Of a DNA stretch of 64,000 nt, positions 55,349 through 63,769 are shown piece by piece. Location: the NCBI RefSeq assembly GCF_002994615.1, contig NZ_PVNK01000190.1, positions 1 to 64,000 on the forward strand, given 5' to 3'. Each line of letters starts with the position of its first letter. Position 1 is the first letter of the stretch. Both the position numbers and the translations under genes were made by a program. Below the pieces are notes generated by a model, which was given only the letters and a program-made list of their open reading frames with translations, was not told the DNA's origin and ran no database searches. This DNA is from Enhygromyxa salina. GTDB lineage: Bacteria; Myxococcota_A; Polyangia; Nannocystales; Nannocystaceae.

Positions 55349-57007
55349 TCAGAGGCCGAGCTTCACGCCGCGGTCGACGTGGATGGACTCGAGCGCGATC
55401 GGGTGGCTTTCGCCCTGCTCGTCGACCCGGACGATCGCCTCGACCTCGGTGACCGGGACCGTCAGCGCCGCGGTCACGACGACGGTCGCGTTGTCGCTCA
55501 GGAGCGAGACCGAGGTGTAGAGCTCGTCGACGAGCTCGCCGTCCTGGCCGAGCGCGATCCGATGCTCGGCGCCGATCTCCTCGACGCTCGGGGCCGGGCC
55601 CATCATCACCCACCAGTCCTCCGTGCCGTCGGGGAACAAGGTCCCGACGAGCAGCGGGACATTCGGGGCGAGCGCGCCCTCACCTCCGGGAGCGCCTTCG
55701 TAGTCCCACTCCGTTAGGATCCGGATGCGGCGGTAGGTCTTGTTCCAGGTCCAGTCCGAGACCCACGCGTTGCCGCAGTAGGTCATGTAGTCGTGGGCGG
55801 CGGTCGGGGTGTAGAGCTTGAAGCTGCGGATCCCGAACCCGTAGACCCCGATCTTCCCGCCCTCGTGGGGGTAGTTTGGATCGGGGCTGGCGGCCTCGGT
55901 CGCGGCCTGGGGGCAAAACACGTGCTGGAGCCCCTGGTTGTGGCCGATCTCGTGGACGATCGTGCCCGAGCTCCCGACCGGCGGGGTGTCGGGCGGGCTC
56001 TTGAACCACACGGTCGCGGCGACGCGCGAGCTGGCCCCCGACTTCGACTCGCCCGTGAGCTGGGCGATGCCCGCGACCATGTTGACCGCCGGACCGTTCA
56101 CATCGACGAGCGCGTGATAGTAGACGTTGGGATCGGCGGCATCGTTGGCGCGCAAGGCCGCCATCGGGCTGAGCAGCGCGCCGAGGTTGGTCAGTTGGTT
56201 GTCGTACTCGTAGACCTCGTGGAGCTCGTAGCTCACGCTCTGGAGCGGGTTGTTTTGGAGCAGGTCGTCGGACACGTACTGCAGGTCCTCGTCGGTCGGC
56301 TCGACGAGGGTCGGCGGGTCGATGTAGGTGTAGTGGATCGGCACGAACATCACCTTCATCTCGAGCGGCGTCTGCTCGTAGCCGACCAGCTCGTAGTCTT
56401 CGGGGGTGACGTTGGTGCCCTCGCTCAGCTCGGACGCGTCGACCTCGCTGGTGTCGATCAGCTCGACCCAGTACGACAGCCCCGGCTGGGCCTCATCGGC
56501 GAGGATGCTGAAGTAGAACTCGCTGCCGAGCGACTTCGGATCCGAGGGGCCCTCGACGAAGAGCTCGCGGGTCCGGACCCCGAGCTCGACGCCGTCGGCG
56601 TCGCGCAGGTGGAGGACACCCGTGATCTCGCGGGGGATCCAGTCGTCGTCGACGACGTGCTGGGTCCGGATCAGAGTGTCGCGATCGCGGATCATGAACG
56701 CGTTGCGCTCTTCGGGGCCGACCCAGGCGCCGTCCTTGCCGATCAAGATCGCCGTGCCCTGGTTGGCCTCGACCTCGGTCAGGTGGATCCCGCGGGCGCG
56801 CTTGCCCTGAGGTACCTCGGTGGTGTCGCCGTCGCCGTTGCCGTCGCCGCCGCCAGCGCTGGTCTCGCCGGAGTCGCCCTCACCGAGGGTCTCGCCGTCG
56901 TCCGCGACCGGCCTGGTGGCGCAGCCGAGGGCCAGGGCGAAGCAGCTGCTCAGGGCGAGCGTCGTCAGTCCAAGCGAAGCGTAGTTTGAGGAGAAAATGT
57001 CACGCAC
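55349..57007 (-). CDS. Metzincin-type metalloprotease lipoprotein
   Basis: A 552-residue protein. The GTG at 57007 has GGAG seven bases upstream and begins R-D-I-F-S-S-N-Y-A-S, leading to A-L-A-L-G-C, a lipobox. The extra 39 residues of the longest frame have no ribosome site. An acidic Gly/Asp linker follows, then a large domain of unknown fold. Around residue 350 the zinc motif reads H-E-I-G-H-N-Q-G-L-Q-H, the HExxHxxGxxH metzincin consensus, with a later Met in D-Y-M-T-Y-C (Met-turn). It should be an extracellular peptidase, probably involved in predation; substrate unknown. Confidence 0.88.
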   Translation of the reverse strand: MRDIFSSNYASLGLTTLALSSCFALALGCATRPVADDGETLGEGDSGETSAGGGDGNGDGDTTEVPQGKRARGIHLTEVEANQGTAILIGKDGAWVGPEERNAFMIRDRDTLIRTQHVVDDDWIPREITGVLHLRDADGVELGVRTRELFVEGPSDPKSLGSEFYFSILADEAQPGLSYWVELIDTSEVDASELSEGTNVTPEDYELVGYEQTPLEMKVMFVPIHYTYIDPPTLVEPTDEDLQYVSDDLLQNNPLQSVSYELHEVYEYDNQLTNLGALLSPMAALRANDAADPNVYYHALVDVNGPAVNMVAGIAQLTGESKSGASSRVAATVWFKSPPDTPPVGSSGTIVHEIGHNQGLQHVFCPQAATEAASPDPNYPHEGGKIGVYGFGIRSFKLYTPTAAHDYMTYCGNAWVSDWTWNKTYRRIRILTEWDYEGAPGGEGALAPNVPLLVGTLFPDGTEDWWVMMGPAPSVEEIGAEHRIALGQDGELVDELYTSVSLLSDNATVVVTAALTVPVTEVEAIVRVDEQGESHPIALESIHVDRGVKLGL

Positions 57008-57161
57008 TACAACTCCAACATTCCATGATCGGCGCCGAGACTCAATAACTAAACGGCCCAGAACGAGGTTGTGCGCGAGCAGCGGAGATTTTGATTGGCC
57101 CATTGGTAGAAAGGCAAAATACAATTTTGAGCGCTGCTAATATGAATTCTTCGTGCTCCCG

Positions 57162-57167
57162 TAGACT
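57162..57167 (+). promoter_or_regulatory. -10-like hexamer of a leaderless start (SDR gene)
   Basis: TAGACT ends six bases before the ATG, with no Shine-Dalgarno site. Confidence 0.5.
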
Positions 57168-57173
57168 GCGCCC

Positions 57174-57875
57174 ATGACTGGATCTCTCGAGGATCGGGCG
57201 GTGGTCGTCACGGGCGGGGCAGGAGCGCTCGGGCAGGCCGTGAGCGCTGCGTTGGTCGAGGTCGGGGCTCACGTTCACATCCCGCTGCTCGAGGCAAAGC
57301 CGCCCGCGAGCTTCGGGCTCGCCGGCCACGCCCAGATCCACACCGAGCACGGGGTCGATCTCTCCGATGAGCGCGCGGCCGTGGACTACTTCGCCGGGGT
57401 CCCGCGGCCGTGGGCGACGATCAACCTCGCGGGCGGCTTTGCGATGGCCCCGCTGGTCGAGACCTCGCTCGCGGACTTCGAGCGGATGTGGCGGATGAAC
57501 GTGGTCTCGTGCTTCTTGTCGTGTCGCGAGTCGGTCCGACGGATGCGCGAGGCCGACGAGGGCGGGCGCATCGTCAACGTCGCCGCCCGACCGGCGTTGA
57601 TCCCAACGCCGGGCATGATCGCCTACACCGCGGCCAAGAGCGGGGTCGCGGCCCTAACCCGGGCCCTCGCCGAGGAGCTCGCCGACGAGAAGATCTGGGT
57701 CAACGCGATCGCGCCCTCGATCATCGACACTCCGGTCAATCGCGCGGCGATGCCCGACGCCGACCACGATCGCTGGCCGAGCACCGAGGCGCTCGCGCAG
57801 ACGATCCTCAGCCTCGCGAGCCCCGACAACCGCTGCGCGCGGGGGGCCGTGGTCCCGGTCTACGGCCGGTCCTGA
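57174..57875 (+). CDS. Short-chain dehydrogenase/reductase
   Basis: A 233-residue SDR. The cofactor motif T-G-G-A-G-A-L-G (13-20), N-L-A-G-G (the NNAG-like site) and the catalytic Y-T-A-A-K are present. The Ser that usually precedes the Tyr is not clearly in place (A-A-R-P-A-L-I-P near the expected S), so activity should be tested with caution. Length is normal for the classical family. It oxidises or reduces an alcohol/ketone with NAD(P). The end overlaps the convergent PBP gene by 16 bases. Confidence 0.88.
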   Translation: MTGSLEDRAVVVTGGAGALGQAVSAALVEVGAHVHIPLLEAKPPASFGLAGHAQIHTEHGVDLSDERAAVDYFAGVPRPWATINLAGGFAMAPLVETSLADFERMWRMNVVSCFLSCRESVRRMREADEGGRIVNVAARPALIPTPGMIAYTAAKSGVAALTRALAEELADEKIWVNAIAPSIIDTPVNRAAMPDADHDRWPSTEALAQTILSLASPDNRCARGAVVPVYGRS

Positions 57876-60016
57876 GCGGAGTCGCTGGTCGCCGCTTCGA
57901 TCGCGGCCAGCCAGATCTGCATTGCGAGCGAGCTGCCGCTCTCGTTGCGGCCGAGGCTCTGGGGCACGTCGAAGCCGACCCAGGCGACCGCGGCGTGCTC
58001 GCTCGTGTAGCCCGCGACCCACGCGTCGCGGGCCTCGTCGGTCGTGCCGGTCTTGGCCGCGACCGGTCGCCCGAGCGCGCGCGCGCCCTGACCGGTGCCA
58101 TCTTCGACCGCGGCCTGGAGCATGTCGGTCAGCGCCGCCGCGATCTCGGGCTCGACGCCGAAGGCCCGGGCGCGCGGCTCGGGCTGGGGAAGGGGGACCT
58201 CGGGGCCCTGAAGATCGGCGGGCGCCTCGATGGTCAGGATCGCGCTCGGCTCGACGCCGACGCCCCCGCGGCCGAGGGTCAGGTACGCGGTCAGGAGCTC
58301 GAGGGGGGTGAGCTCGCTGGTCCCGAGCGCGAGCGAGGGCTCGTCGCCGAGCGCTGAGACGAGCCCGAGGTCGCGGGCGAAGGCGTGGACGCGCTCGGGG
58401 CCGACCGCCTCCATCAGCGCGAGGGCGACCGCGTTGTCGGACTGGGCCAGGGCCTCGCGCAGGCTGATCGGCTCGCCCTCGGCGTCGCCGGGCACGAGCG
58501 ACGCGGCCGTGAACGCGCCCGCGCGCAGGGCCGCGCCGTAGACCACGGGCTTGAACGCGCTGCCGGGCTGGCGGTGCGCGAGCCGGGCCCGATCGAACTC
58601 GCCGCGCTGGAAGCTCCGCCCGCCGATCAGCGCGAGGAGCTCGCCCGAGCGGAGGTCGGCCACGGCCACAGCCAGCTCCGGGCCGGGCTCGAGGCGCGCG
58701 CGAGCCGGGCCCCCGTCGCGGGCGGGGGCGACCACGCGGACCGCGATCGCGTGGCCAGGCGTGAAGCGCTCGGCGAGCTCGGCCTCGCTCAGGCCGAGCC
58801 CCTCAGTCTCGATCTCGAGCTCGTGTTCCCCGAGCGTGGCGCGGACTCGACCGACTTGCGCTCGGCGCTCGGCGGCGGCGACGACGACCTGGTAGCGGGC
58901 GCCGGTCTCGAGCTTGGCGGGCGCGCGGGCGTCGAGTCGCGCCCGCGCCCGCGGCGACAGGGGCCGAGCGTGGGCGCCGTAGCCGTGGCGGGCCTCGAGC
59001 GCGTCGAGCTCCCGACGACCGGCGGCCCGGGCCGCGATCTGAACGTCGAGGTCGACGCTGGTCGTGACCGTGGCGCCGAGGGTTGCGAGCGCGTCTTCGC
59101 CGTAGCGGGCGATCAGCTCGGCGCGCGCGAGCTCGACGAACTCGTCGGCCTCGCCGAGACCGCGCCAGGACTGGCCCTGATCCAGGGCCTGGATCGGGCG
59201 GCCGATGAAGCGACGGGCCGCGGACGCGTCGGCGAAGCCGTGCTCGACCATCTGCTCGAGCACGTAGTCCCGCCGCGCCTCGAGCCGCTCGCGGCGGCGG
59301 TAGCAGGTGACCACGCCGGGCGCGTTGGGCAGCGCCGCGAGGGTGGCCATCTCGCCGAGATCGAGCTCGTCGAGCTGCTTGCCAAAGTAGTAGCGGGCCG
59401 CCTCGGCCACGCCGTAGCGGCCCTCGCCGAAGTAGATCTCGTTGACGTAGATCTCGAGGATCTGCGCCTTGGTCAGGACCGCCTCGACCCGACCGGCGAG
59501 GACCACCTCCTGGCTCTTGCGCTCGATCGTGCGGGCCCGCGTCAACAGCGTGTTTTTGACGACCTGCTGGGTGATCGTCGAGGCGCCCTCTCGCCGGTGG
59601 CCCTTGCGGAGGTTGTGGGTGATCGCCCGGGCGATGCCTGGCCAGTCGAGCCCGTCGTGCTCGAAGAAGTCGGCGTCCTCGGCTGCGAGGAAGGCGAGGA
59701 CCAGCTGGTCCGGGAGCGCGTCGTAGGGGACGACCCTGCGCCGCTCGCCGCTGTGGAGCTCGCCGATCAGGGTCCCGTCACGGGCGAGCACGTGCGTGAC
59801 CTGCGGCGGGTTGTAGTCGAGCAGGACCCGGGGATCGATGTTGTCGGCCGCGCGCCCGTACCACCAGACCACGGCCACGACGGACAGCGCGCCGAGCACG
59901 GTCAGCGACCCGAGCGCGAGGCAGGCCCGCCCGAGCATCCGCCGGACCTTGCGGTGGCGGGGCGGGGCGGGGTCTCGGGCGGTCTCGGCCTTCTCGGCTC
60001 GGGGTGTGGAGTCCAT
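57860..60016 (-). CDS. Class A penicillin-binding protein
   Basis: A 718-residue bifunctional peptidoglycan synthase. After a polar N-terminus a single helix (about 32-54) leads into the GT51 transglycosylase domain with A-A-E-D-A-D-F-F-E-H-D-G and S-T-I-T-Q-Q-V-V-K-N. The transpeptidase part has S-x-x-K as G-S-A-F-K-P, S-D-N as Q-S-D-N-A and K-T-G-T, so all three acyl-enzyme motifs are present. It is shorter than typical PBP1A. The gene lies next to a receiver domain gene transcribed divergently. It builds and cross-links cell wall. Confidence 0.92.
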   Translation of the reverse strand: MDSTPRAEKAETARDPAPPRHRKVRRMLGRACLALGSLTVLGALSVVAVVWWYGRAADNIDPRVLLDYNPPQVTHVLARDGTLIGELHSGERRRVVPYDALPDQLVLAFLAAEDADFFEHDGLDWPGIARAITHNLRKGHRREGASTITQQVVKNTLLTRARTIERKSQEVVLAGRVEAVLTKAQILEIYVNEIYFGEGRYGVAEAARYYFGKQLDELDLGEMATLAALPNAPGVVTCYRRRERLEARRDYVLEQMVEHGFADASAARRFIGRPIQALDQGQSWRGLGEADEFVELARAELIARYGEDALATLGATVTTSVDLDVQIAARAAGRRELDALEARHGYGAHARPLSPRARARLDARAPAKLETGARYQVVVAAAERRAQVGRVRATLGEHELEIETEGLGLSEAELAERFTPGHAIAVRVVAPARDGGPARARLEPGPELAVAVADLRSGELLALIGGRSFQRGEFDRARLAHRQPGSAFKPVVYGAALRAGAFTAASLVPGDAEGEPISLREALAQSDNAVALALMEAVGPERVHAFARDLGLVSALGDEPSLALGTSELTPLELLTAYLTLGRGGVGVEPSAILTIEAPADLQGPEVPLPQPEPRARAFGVEPEIAAALTDMLQAAVEDGTGQGARALGRPVAAKTGTTDEARDAWVAGYTSEHAAVAWVGFDVPQSLGRNESGSSLAMQIWLAAIEAATSDSAQDRP

Positions 60017-60093
60017 CAGGTCTGCGGGGGCCGGATAATACCGACGCGGCGCCAGCTATCTCTTGTTCCGAATGACGTATACTCGCCGCCTCG

Positions 60094-60453
60094 ATGAAGG
60101 ACGGGCGCAAGGAAGTGTTGGTGGTGGATGACGATCCCGACGTCCTTCGCTCGTTCATGCGCCTGCTCGAGGACTGCGCCGACGTCAAGATCGCCCTCGG
60201 CGCCGAGGCTGCGCTCAAGGTCCTCGCCTCGAAGCACTTCGACACCGTCGTCGTCGACTTCAACATGAAGGGCCCGCACGGCGGGTGGTTGCTGCGCCAG
60301 GTCCGGGACAAGTACCCGGAGATCGAGCGGATCTTGCTGTCGGGGAGCTCGTACTCCGAGCTGTCGCGGTGGTTGGATCCGGGCCTCGTCGACCGCTTCC
60401 TCGAGAAGCCGCTCGAGGGCGAAGAGCTGATCGAAGCCGTCAACGAAGTGTGA
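60094..60453 (+). CDS. Single-domain response regulator (receiver)
   Basis: A 119-residue receiver domain alone: acid pair D-D-D-P at 12-15, phospho-acceptor D55 in V-V-V-D-F-N-M-K-G, Ser/Thr in L-L-S-G-S-S and Lys in F-L-E-K-P. There is no output domain, so it acts through phosphotransfer or binding. A TATACT hexamer stands ten bases before the ATG. It is divergent to the PBP gene; no histidine kinase is nearby. Confidence 0.9.
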   Translation: MKDGRKEVLVVDDDPDVLRSFMRLLEDCADVKIALGAEAALKVLASKHFDTVVVDFNMKGPHGGWLLRQVRDKYPEIERILLSGSSYSELSRWLDPGLVDRFLEKPLEGEELIEAVNEV

Positions 60454-60463
60454 GCGCGGGCGG

Positions 60464-61135
60464 CTACAGGCGGCGGACCATGCCCTCGCGGCCGAGCGTG
60501 GCCTGGATGTCGGCGCGCGTGGCCTTGGCCGCCGCCGCGCTCGTGAACGCCCCGACGATCACGCGATAGACCACGCGGCCGTCGTCGAGGGTCGCGGGCT
60601 CGACGTGGGCGGAGGGGTTCGTGTCCGGGAACCCGCCGACCTCGTAGAAGCCGTGCCAGTACTCGCCGAGATCGTTGATCGCGTAGGCGGCCGACTTCGC
60701 GGCGTCCTCGTCGCTCGTCGAGAGCAGCTGGACCGTGTAGACCGGGGCTTCGATCGCTCGCGCGGCTTTGATCTCGGCCTTGGTGCTGCCGCAGCTTCGC
60801 GCGACGACATCGAACACCTCGTTGAATTCGATGCTGCCGTCGAAGTCCGCGCTGACGGCGAGCTCGCACAGGTCCCCGGCCCCGGTGAACTCGAACCCGC
60901 CGAAGAAGTACGAGGCCTCGACGCCCTCGGGGAGCAGTGCTTCGACCCGCGCCATCCAGTTGGCGTAGCGGTGGGCCTCGTCGACCGACCACTCGGCGCT
61001 CTCGTCGTAGATCGACGCGCTGAGGCGTTCGGTCTTCAGCGAGATGCCGTCCCAGCAGGCGGCGGCGGTGCTGGGGGTCAAGAGGGTGAGGGTGAGGGCG
61101 AGGGCGGACGCGATTGGGAGGGCGCGAGTGAGCAT
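60464..61135 (-). CDS. Secreted protein with SPOR-like C-terminal domain
   Basis: A 223-residue protein. The ATG in M-L-T-R-A-L-P-I-A-S-A-L-A-L-T-L-T-L-L-T starts a good signal peptide ending A-A-A-C. The middle part has two Cys pairs and A-N-W-M-A-R-V-E-A-L-L-P-E-G. The C-terminal 85 residues (P-V-Y-T-V-Q-L-L-S-T-S-D-E-D-A-A-K-S-A and R-V-I-V-G-A-F-T-S-A-A-A-A) match the SPOR fold that binds denuded peptidoglycan. Further upstream starts give an Arg-rich extension and were rejected. Convergent with the receiver gene, with 10 bases between. Confidence 0.75.
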   Translation of the reverse strand: MLTRALPIASALALTLTLLTPSTAAACWDGISLKTERLSASIYDESAEWSVDEAHRYANWMARVEALLPEGVEASYFFGGFEFTGAGDLCELAVSADFDGSIEFNEVFDVVARSCGSTKAEIKAARAIEAPVYTVQLLSTSDEDAAKSAAYAINDLGEYWHGFYEVGGFPDTNPSAHVEPATLDDGRVVYRVIVGAFTSAAAAKATRADIQATLGREGMVRRL

Positions 61136-61365
61136 GGGGGAGGGGCTGTGCAGGTCCGGTGCCAGGCTTGTGCTGGCTTGGGACGGTGTTCTGAGGGCGG
61201 TTGCGGTGACTTGCGGAGGTTTTGACATCAATGATGTCTTCATTGCGCTCGACTCGCCAAGGGTAGCAGCCGCCCCGCGGCGACGGTGATGAGCTCGGCG
61301 CGGGCTTGTGCGGGGAGCATTCGCGATGAGGGTACCCGACATCGGCCACGAGGTGCCGGCGGGCT

Positions 61366-61818
61366 TCAGGGGCTCTCGTCCGGGGTCGGATCACAGATGC
61401 CCTCGTCCGTCACGTATTCGGCGGTGTAGCAACACTCGGCCGCGCCGGGGTTGGGCGCGAAGCAGCCACGGATGAAGCGCTCCGGCTCGTAGTCCGATGG
61501 GCAACCCGCGGCCGCGAACACGGACGAAATCTCTGTTTGAAGTCGTGTGTCCGCATCTTGCGCGCTCCACATGCACGGGTCGCATCCGCTCGCTGGCGCG
61601 GCCACACACAGATTCACGACCTCGCGGCCCAACCCCGGCTCGTCGACGATGGTGGGGCCGCGCCCGCAGTAGTTTTGGACGAAGTCCGTCGGGCTGACCG
61701 GCCAATCCCCGTTGCCGTCGAGCGTGTAGCACTCGTCCGGCGTGTCGGTTGAGTCGGGCTGACAGGCCTGGGTGGTCGCGGTGACTGCGAGCACGACTGC
61801 GTAGGTGGGGGGTGCCAT
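61366..61818 (-). CDS. Small Cys-rich lipoprotein
   Basis: A 150-residue protein with signal A-V-V-L-A-V-T-A-T-T-Q-A-C (lipobox, Cys19 by the ATG used). The mature part has about ten Cys spaced like a small disulfide-rich domain (C-Y-T-L-D, N-Y-C-G-R-G, L-C-V-A-A, G-C-D-P-C-M-W, G-C-P-S, G-C-F-A-P, C-C-Y-T, I-C-D-P-T). Unrecognised family; surface-exposed. The gene stands alone with 80 bases to the candidate immunity gene. Confidence 0.7.
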   Translation of the reverse strand: MAPPTYAVVLAVTATTQACQPDSTDTPDECYTLDGNGDWPVSPTDFVQNYCGRGPTIVDEPGLGREVVNLCVAAPASGCDPCMWSAQDADTRLQTEISSVFAAAGCPSDYEPERFIRGCFAPNPGAAECCYTAEYVTDEGICDPTPDESP

Positions 61819-61900
61819 CACGGTCTACGCCACCGGTTCTTCAGACGACACCCACCGGATCGTGGTGGCGCGATGGTGAAGCGTTCTTCGAGACTGTTTG

Positions 61901-62758
61901 TCACGGCACCCGATGGCCGAAGAAGTAGCGAGCGCCGTCGACGTAGTTCTCGGCGGCGGGGCTGTCGAGGAAGGCCTCGGCGATCGCGGCGGCCTCGAGC
62001 GGCTTGAAGCTGCCGCGGCGATCGAACATCGCCGTGCAGTCGATGCCGGTCGAGGCCTCGAAGCGGTGGCGGTTCCAGGCTGGGAGGACGATCTTTCGTT
62101 GGCCCGCGCACTCGAGGAACATGCGGGCCATCCGGCGCACGCTGGTGGGCTGTCCGCGCCAGAGCAGCACATCCTCGCCGCCAAATCGCTCTGCGAGCAT
62201 GCTGCAGTGCTCCTCGACGGCGGCGCGGTACTCTTCGAAGCTTGCAAAACCGACGACGTCGTCGAAGCGCGACAGCTCGTGCTCGTCGATGACCTGCGAG
62301 ATGTACATCAGGATGATCTCATGGTCATCGGTGACGGGAGTGACGTTCGCTTCATACGCGTCGACCAGGATTGGGATGTCCCTGAGACGGCCACGGGCCG
62401 CGACCGCCTGGCACCAAGCGTAGGTGAGCTCGAAGTTCCAGTGGTGCTGGGCGATGAAGTCCAGCAGTTCGGGGAACGCAGCAGACGGGCCAGCATCGGC
62501 GAGCAGGTCCGAGCAGGTGTCATATGGAACGAACTCACCCTCCTGCCCGACGATTCGAGAGATGCGGTCGACGTATCGAAAATCTCCCAGTCGCGCATGT
62601 TGGAAGGCCGAAAGCCAGGCGAGGGTGGGTTCGGCGAGCGGCGTGGAGGGGAACGGCGTCACCGGTTCGTGCGGAACGCCGAAGTAGCCCCTTCCGTCCC
62701 AGTCGAGCCACAGCGGCCGCTTGATTTTCTTTGGGAGACGACCCATCAGATCTTTCAC
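61901..62758 (-). CDS. Unknown protein, candidate immunity protein of the PAAR effector
   Basis: A 285-residue cytosolic-looking protein without signal peptide or membrane helix. It starts at the GTG in the stop codon of the PAAR effector gene (GTGA), so it is translationally coupled. Blocks visible: P-L-W-L-D-W-D-G-R-G-Y-F-G-V, E-L-L-D-F-I-A-Q-H-H-W-N-F-E-L, V-L-L-W-R-G-Q-P-T-S, F-L-E-C-A-G-Q-R-K. No family that I can name with certainty. Position right after a toxin-like effector gene is the classic place for its immunity gene; this is inference from context only. Confidence 0.65.
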   Translation of the reverse strand: MKDLMGRLPKKIKRPLWLDWDGRGYFGVPHEPVTPFPSTPLAEPTLAWLSAFQHARLGDFRYVDRISRIVGQEGEFVPYDTCSDLLADAGPSAAFPELLDFIAQHHWNFELTYAWCQAVAARGRLRDIPILVDAYEANVTPVTDDHEIILMYISQVIDEHELSRFDDVVGFASFEEYRAAVEEHCSMLAERFGGEDVLLWRGQPTSVRRMARMFLECAGQRKIVLPAWNRHRFEASTGIDCTAMFDRRGSFKPLEAAAIAEAFLDSPAAENYVDGARYFFGHRVP

Positions 62759-63769
62759 TGGAAGCGTTTGAACCGATCGTCGAGCGCCTGACAGGGGGGG
62801 CAGAGCGCAGCGTGTAGCTGGAGGTTGCCTGCTCCGGTGGGGCAACCCCCGGCGGACTTGGGTGTCAGGTGATTTGTTTTGCGTGCCTCATTGAACTCGA
62901 ATTCAGTCACTGGTCGTCCGAGTTGGCGCTCGAGCTGCGAGCGATGTGCCCCGACCTCTGGCAGGCCTTGCTGGAACTGAAAGCGTAGACGAAATGCGCG
63001 CCATGCAGCATGAATCTTCTTCTTCTGCTCTTTCCGCTGTGGTGAACGGTCAGGCTGTCGACCGTAGAACACATCGCAAGGCGGATTCGGCAGGAGGCGG
63101 GTCCGTTTCTCGCAGGTGCACCCCGCTCGCGCCATCGCATCTTTGATCAGCGCGCGGTACGCCCGCTTCTCCGCGCGAAGCTGAGCCTTGGTCCACCCGC
63201 CCGTCTGCGCCTTCTTGTCGATGTTGTCCTCGTACCACTCATCCCGCCCCATCGGCGCCGCGGTCGAGTGTTTGTCCCCACCACAGCACGCGCAGCGGCC
63301 CTTGGCGATCGCGGCCTCGGCGACCTTGACCATGTTCAGGGTCGCAGCGTTGAGCCACGGCGGGGTGCTTCCGGGGTAGCTGGCGTGGTTGGAGGTCGTC
63401 AGGTCGAGGTGTCGGCAGACCCCTTTGCCCTCGAACTTGACGTCCGTCGACCACGCGCCGAAGTAGGTCTTTCCCGTGATCGTGTGGGTGACGATGCTGC
63501 CGCCGAAGCTCTTGGTCGCGGCCTCGTTGCCGAGCGGCGAGGTCGCGTAGTAGCTCTGGTCGGCGAGCATGACGGGCTTGCCGCCGATCTTGACCCGCTT
63601 GCTGCCGGCCTTCATGTCCCGGCAGTGGGACGTGTTCGGGTAGGGCACGGGCACGGGTCCGGCGGGCGCAGTGGGGGGGGCTGAGGCAGACGTCCGGGAG
63701 CGCGGCGACGGCCTTGCCCGCCTGGGCCTTGGCGGCGATCTCCATCGAGTTGGCGTAGACCTTGCTCAT
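62755..63769 (-). CDS. PAAR-like (DUF4150) T6SS effector with nuclease-like C-terminus, frame split by a C8 tract
   Basis: The ATG at 63769 with AGGAGA upstream begins S-K-V-Y-A-N-S-M-E-I-A-A-K-A-Q-A-G-K, followed by P-D-V-C-L-S-P-P; the frame then changes at eight C (63673-63680, read on the minus strand) and continues P-V-P-Y-P-N-T-S-H-C, G-G-K-P-V-M-L, G-A-W-S-T-D-V, H-L-D-L-T-T-S-N-H. These are the DUF4150 (PAAR-like spike tip) blocks. With seven C the two parts are one 337-residue protein. The C-terminal 190 residues have four Cys pairs and end N-H-L-T-P-K-S-A-G-G-C-P then L-C-P-P-C, which resembles HNH/endonuclease VII-type toxins of Rhs and PAAR effectors. Likely cargo delivered into competing cells. 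Confidence 0.75.
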
